A stretch of DNA of 7,026 nucleotides from Chromatiales bacterium (GTDB lineage: Bacteria; Pseudomonadota; Gammaproteobacteria; CAMYNG01), in NCBI GenBank assembly GCA_027021685.1, contig JALUTW010000397.1, positions 1-7,026 on the forward strand. The letters are read 5' to 3'. The notes under the pieces were generated by a model. The model was given only the letters and a program-made list of their open reading frames with translations. It was not told where the DNA came from and did not search any database. Below are positions 5,851 to 7,026 of this stretch, piece by piece. A program made the position numbers and the translations under genes. Positions within the stretch are counted from its first letter, which is position 1; every line of letters begins with the position of its first letter.

Positions 5851-5935
5851 CCAGGCCCCCTGGATGCGACCGCGCGGCGGTCGCACCGGGGCCGCGGCCT
5901 GCCATGGGACGGTGCGACGGCTGCGCCGTCACACC
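5851..5935 (+). terminator. Cluster of GC-rich hairpins after metZ (possible terminator without T-run)
   Basis: Three hairpins follow the metZ stop. CCAGG/CCTGG (5851-5855, 5859-5863) has a CCC loop. TGCGACCGC/GCGGTCGCA (5865-5873, 5877-5885) is a perfect 9-bp stem with a GCG loop. GGTGCGACGGC/GCCGTCACACC (5911-5921, 5925-5935) is 10 pairs with one C-A mismatch and a TGC loop. None has a T-run, so intrinsic termination is doubtful; they may stabilise the metZ 3' end. The structures are plain, the role inferred. Confidence 0.5.
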
Positions 5936-5962
5936 CTGTGCAACTCCTGCAGACAAAAATGT

Positions 5963-6080
5963 GGTGCAGGAGCGGCCCCATTCAGAGGACAGAGGACGGA
6001 GGGCAGAGGCCAGAACGGGTGCAGGAGCGGCCCCATTCAGAGGAAAGAGGACGGAAGACAGAGGCCAAAACGGGTGCAGG
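5963..6080 (+). repeat. 55-bp direct tandem repeat with a REP-like head
   Basis: Two full units (5963-6017 and 6018-6072) agree at 51 of 55 positions. A third begins with GGTGCAGGA (6073-6081) and then diverges. Each unit starts GGTGCAGGAGCGGCCCC, resembling the head of REP units, and continues into a purine-rich part built of GAGGAC-like words. All four differences are G/A or C/A changes. The exact 55-bp spacing of the third head suggests an originally longer array that has been cut or overwritten. Confidence 0.88.
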
Positions 6081-6093
6081 ATCAGTTCTGGCT

Positions 6094-6109
6094 GCGAAGG
6101 GGACTTCGC
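6094..6109 (+). repeat. Small perfect hairpin after the 55-bp array
   Basis: GCGAAG (6094-6099) pairs with CTTCGC (6104-6109) around GGGA. It lies just after the partial third unit head and may be the stem of a different REP-like unit whose head is GTGCAGGA. No T-run follows. Confidence 0.5.
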
Positions 6110-6120
6110 TGTACGTGATG

Positions 6121-6252
6121 CAAACGCGGAGGCGCGGAGACGCAGAGGGACCGCAGGGTGCGATCGCGCAGCGACCCCACCGGGTTCCTGGCCGCGGATC
6201 GTCTTCTCTCTGCGCCCTTTGCGCCTCTGCGTCTCTGCGTTGAAGGTTTTTT
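6121..6252 (+). repeat. Imperfect inverted-repeat element of ACGCAGAG type with T6 tail
   Basis: The left arm (6124-6148) matches the reverse complement of the right arm (6216-6240) at 20 of 25 positions, and all five differences are transitions that leave G-U pairs in at least one strand's RNA. Both arms are made of gcg/gag words such as ACGCAGAGG. The 67-bp centre includes GCGATCGC (6160-6167). TTTTTT at 6247-6252 follows the right arm, so on the + strand it could also terminate metZ transcription. From memory, similar ACGCAGAGGCGCAGAG elements are scattered between genes in many bacteria. No transposase is present, so mobility is speculation. Confidence 0.7.
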
Positions 6253-6283
6253 GCTGCGCGAGGGATGACCGCCGCGTTTGGGA

Positions 6284-6347
6284 TTCGCGCCGGGGCGGCG
6301 CTCCTGCAAACGGAATCCATGTGTAGGAGCGGCCCCCTGGCCGCGAA
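6284..6347. repeat. Inverted pair of REP-like units
   Basis: The right unit (6322-6347) reads TGTAGGAGCGGCC-CCCT-GGCCGCGAA, with a perfect GCGGCC/GGCCGC stem (6329-6334, 6339-6344). The left unit, on the minus strand (6308-6284), reads TGCAGGAGCGCC-GCCC-CGGCGCGAA with stem GCGCC/GGCGC. Both keep the T(G)(T/C)AGGAGC head and the GCGAA end, the form of Pseudomonas-type REP sequences. Head-to-head pairs of this kind are mobilised by RAYT transposases. The pair ends two bases before the Nudix stop codon. No RAYT gene is in the window. Confidence 0.75.
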
Positions 6348-6348
6348 C

Positions 6349-6771
6349 TCAGTCGGCGTGGCTGCGGAGCCGCCGGATGAGGGCGGCGGTGTCGGGGTTG
6401 AGGGGCAGGGCGGCGAGTTCGGCGTCACTGAACCAGCCGGCATCGGCGGCGTCGGAGCCGGCGCGCGGTTCGCCCCCGAGGTATTCGGCGGCGAGATCGA
6501 TGACCACGTAGTGGCGCGTGACGCGGCCCTTGCCGTCGCGTTCCACGAGGTCGAAGGCATGCACGGGATCGCCGGCGCGGATGCGCACGCCGGTCTCCTC
6601 GAGGCTCTCGCGCTCGGCCGCGGCCTGCAGGGTCTCGCCCCAGCGTACCCTGCCGCCGGGAATGGCCCACAGCCCGGCGTGGGGCGGCCGCGCCCGCTTC
6701 ACCAGCAGGATGCGGCCGTCGCGGCGCACCACCGCGCCCACACCCACCACCGGCCTCGCGTTCCCGTCCAT
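6349..6771 (-). CDS. Nudix hydrolase (ADP-ribose pyrophosphatase-like, COG1051 type)
   Basis: A 140-residue single-domain Nudix protein, which would hydrolyse a nucleoside diphosphate linked to another group. The Nudix box is complete: G40, E46, then RESLEETGV (54-62), with the metal-binding glutamates E58 and E59 present. Before it lies VGAVVRRDGRILLVKRARPPHAGLWAIPGG (about 11-40; quoted here in parts VGAVVRRDGRILLVKRA and GLWAIPGG). The C-terminal half has HYVVIDLAAEYLGGEPRAGSD (88-107) and a DAGWF element, typical of small ADP-ribose or dinucleotide hydrolases, but substrate cannot be fixed from sequence. ATG at 6771 is the best start though no good ribosome site precedes it. A TTGACA (6869-6864, minus strand) lies upstream, with no good -10. 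It is convergent to metZ and probably functionally unrelated. Confidence 0.92.
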   Translation of the reverse strand: MDGNARPVVGVGAVVRRDGRILLVKRARPPHAGLWAIPGGRVRWGETLQAAAERESLEETGVRIRAGDPVHAFDLVERDGKGRVTRHYVVIDLAAEYLGGEPRAGSDAADAGWFSDAELAALPLNPDTAALIRRLRSHAD

Positions 6772-6902
6772 GGGGCCCCATTGTGGAGCGCGGAGCTCCG
6801 GCGATCCAGTGCGGGACGTCCGGTCTCCGGCGGGATGCCGAAAGAGAGGGCCGTCCCGGCCTTTGTCAACGCGCCGGATCGAGGCCGTGTACGCCTTGGA
6901 TG

Positions 6903-6934
6903 GCGGGCGGGATTTCCCCGCCGCAGGCTTTTTT
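6903..6934 (+). terminator. Plus-strand terminator-like hairpin between two minus-strand genes
   Basis: GGCGGG (6906-6911) pairs with CCCGCC (6917-6922) around ATTTC, extended by GC/GC (6903-6904, 6923-6924) past a bulged G. AGGC and TTTTTT (6929-6934) follow. AGGC can also pair with GCCT (6893-6896). The T-run is on the + strand side only, so it would stop rightward transcription, although both flanking genes point left. The four-base gap before the T-run makes it a moderate candidate. Confidence 0.4.
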
Positions 6935-6944
6935 CAACGGCCTG

Positions 6945-7026
6945 TCAGTGGCTGCGGCGCTCGCGCAGGACGCGATAGTTGCGCCGGCGGTTGAGCAGCA
7001 CGATGCCGGTGACGCCCAGCAGTGCA
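6945..7026 (-). CDS. Unidentified protein, C-terminal end with membrane segment (partial)
   Basis: Reading leftward from the window edge, 26 codons precede a TGA at 6947-6945: ALLGVTGIVLLNRRRNYRVL then RERRSH. The first part is hydrophobic, like the end of a membrane helix, and the tail is strongly basic, so the C-terminus should lie in the cytoplasm. I do not recognise the family; such ends occur in many membrane proteins. Support for coding is the continuous frame to the edge, the third-position GC and the sensible helix-plus-basic-tail pattern. The gap to the Nudix start is 173 bp, so the two might be co-transcribed; the stretch 6772-6944 contains the hairpin at 6846-6864 (GGCCG/CGGCC core) and the plus-strand terminator-like hairpin. 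Confidence 0.55.
   Translation of the reverse strand, partial: ALLGVTGIVLLNRRRNYRVLRERRSH

Larger units (their letters stand above)
5847..6348. other. Convergent metZ/Nudix gap made of hairpins and repeats, no gene
   Basis: The 502 bp between the two convergent stops contain, in order: tandem hairpins (5851-5935), a ctcctgca/tgcaggag dyad (5944-5951 with 5965-5972), a 55-bp tandem repeat (5963-6080), a small hairpin (6094-6109), a large imperfect inverted repeat with a T6 tail (6121-6252) and two inverted REP-like units (6284-6347). The word tGCAGGAGCg or its near match begins the units at 5965, 6020 and 6322 and, inverted, ends at 6308. Open frames across the region translate these repeats and lack any protein-like pattern. 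Confidence 0.85.

Noticed and set aside
4560..5981. 473-codon minus-strand frame opposite metZ
   Set aside because: It covers metZ, the riboswitch and the terminator, shows no protein motif, and is explained by high GC.
5963..6080. CRISPR array
   Set aside because: The 55-bp units are directly adjacent with no unique spacers, and there are no cas genes.
5864..6326. Small open frames between metZ and the Nudix gene
   Set aside because: They run through tandem and inverted repeats and give low-complexity sequences rich in R, G and P; the DNA is better explained as repeats.
6770..6781. ATGGGGCCCCAT palindrome at the Nudix start codon
   Set aside because: A loop-free 12-bp palindrome cannot form a stable hairpin, and GC-rich palindromes of this size are expected by chance.

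Overview
The window is high-GC bacterial DNA with a gene order well known from Gammaproteobacteria: accD (3' end only), folC, a dedD-type SPOR gene, cvpA, purF, metZ, all on the + strand. The accD-folC-dedD-cvpA-purF run matches Escherichia coli, and metZ directly after purF matches Pseudomonas. Together with the protein sequences, this suggests a high-GC gammaproteobacterium outside the enterics. The genus cannot be read from the sequence. Two minus-strand genes follow: a complete Nudix hydrolase and the last 26 codons of a gene that runs off the right edge.

Layout. 1-83: end of accD, whose stop codon lies inside a perfect inverted repeat (69-119). 221-1471: folC. A strong extended -10 promoter (1475-1483) sits between folC and 1510-2067 (dedD-like), followed closely by cvpA (2081-2569). 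A 358-bp gap with two direct copies of a palindromic repeat separates cvpA from purF (2928-4442). The short purF-metZ gap (4443-4667) is the most information-rich stretch. It holds a 7-bp tandem repeat, a G-quadruplex motif, a TTGACA promoter, a SAM-II-type riboswitch and an intrinsic terminator. metZ is 4668-5846. 5847-6348 has no gene and is packed with hairpins and repeats: tandem hairpins, a 55-bp tandem repeat, a large imperfect inverted repeat ending in T6, and a head-to-head REP-like pair. The Nudix gene is 6349-6771 (-). A plus-oriented terminator-like hairpin (6903-6934) lies before the partial minus-strand gene (6945-7026).

How it works together. AccD (fatty-acid synthesis), FolC (folate polyglutamylation) and PurF (first step of purine synthesis, a folate-consuming pathway) are basic biosynthesis. 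DedD- and CvpA-type proteins are small inner-membrane proteins that travel with them. metZ has its own promoter and appears to be controlled by SAM, the end product of its pathway. The conserved 3' strand of the aptamer (GCUAAAGC) is exactly complementary to the 5' arm of the terminator (GCUUUAGC), which gives a simple two-state switch. This is the best finding. SAM-II is a known class, so the interest lies in its compact attenuator architecture and its gammaproteobacterial-type setting. I found no undescribed multi-gene system; the remaining points of interest are repeat elements and structured intergenic DNA.
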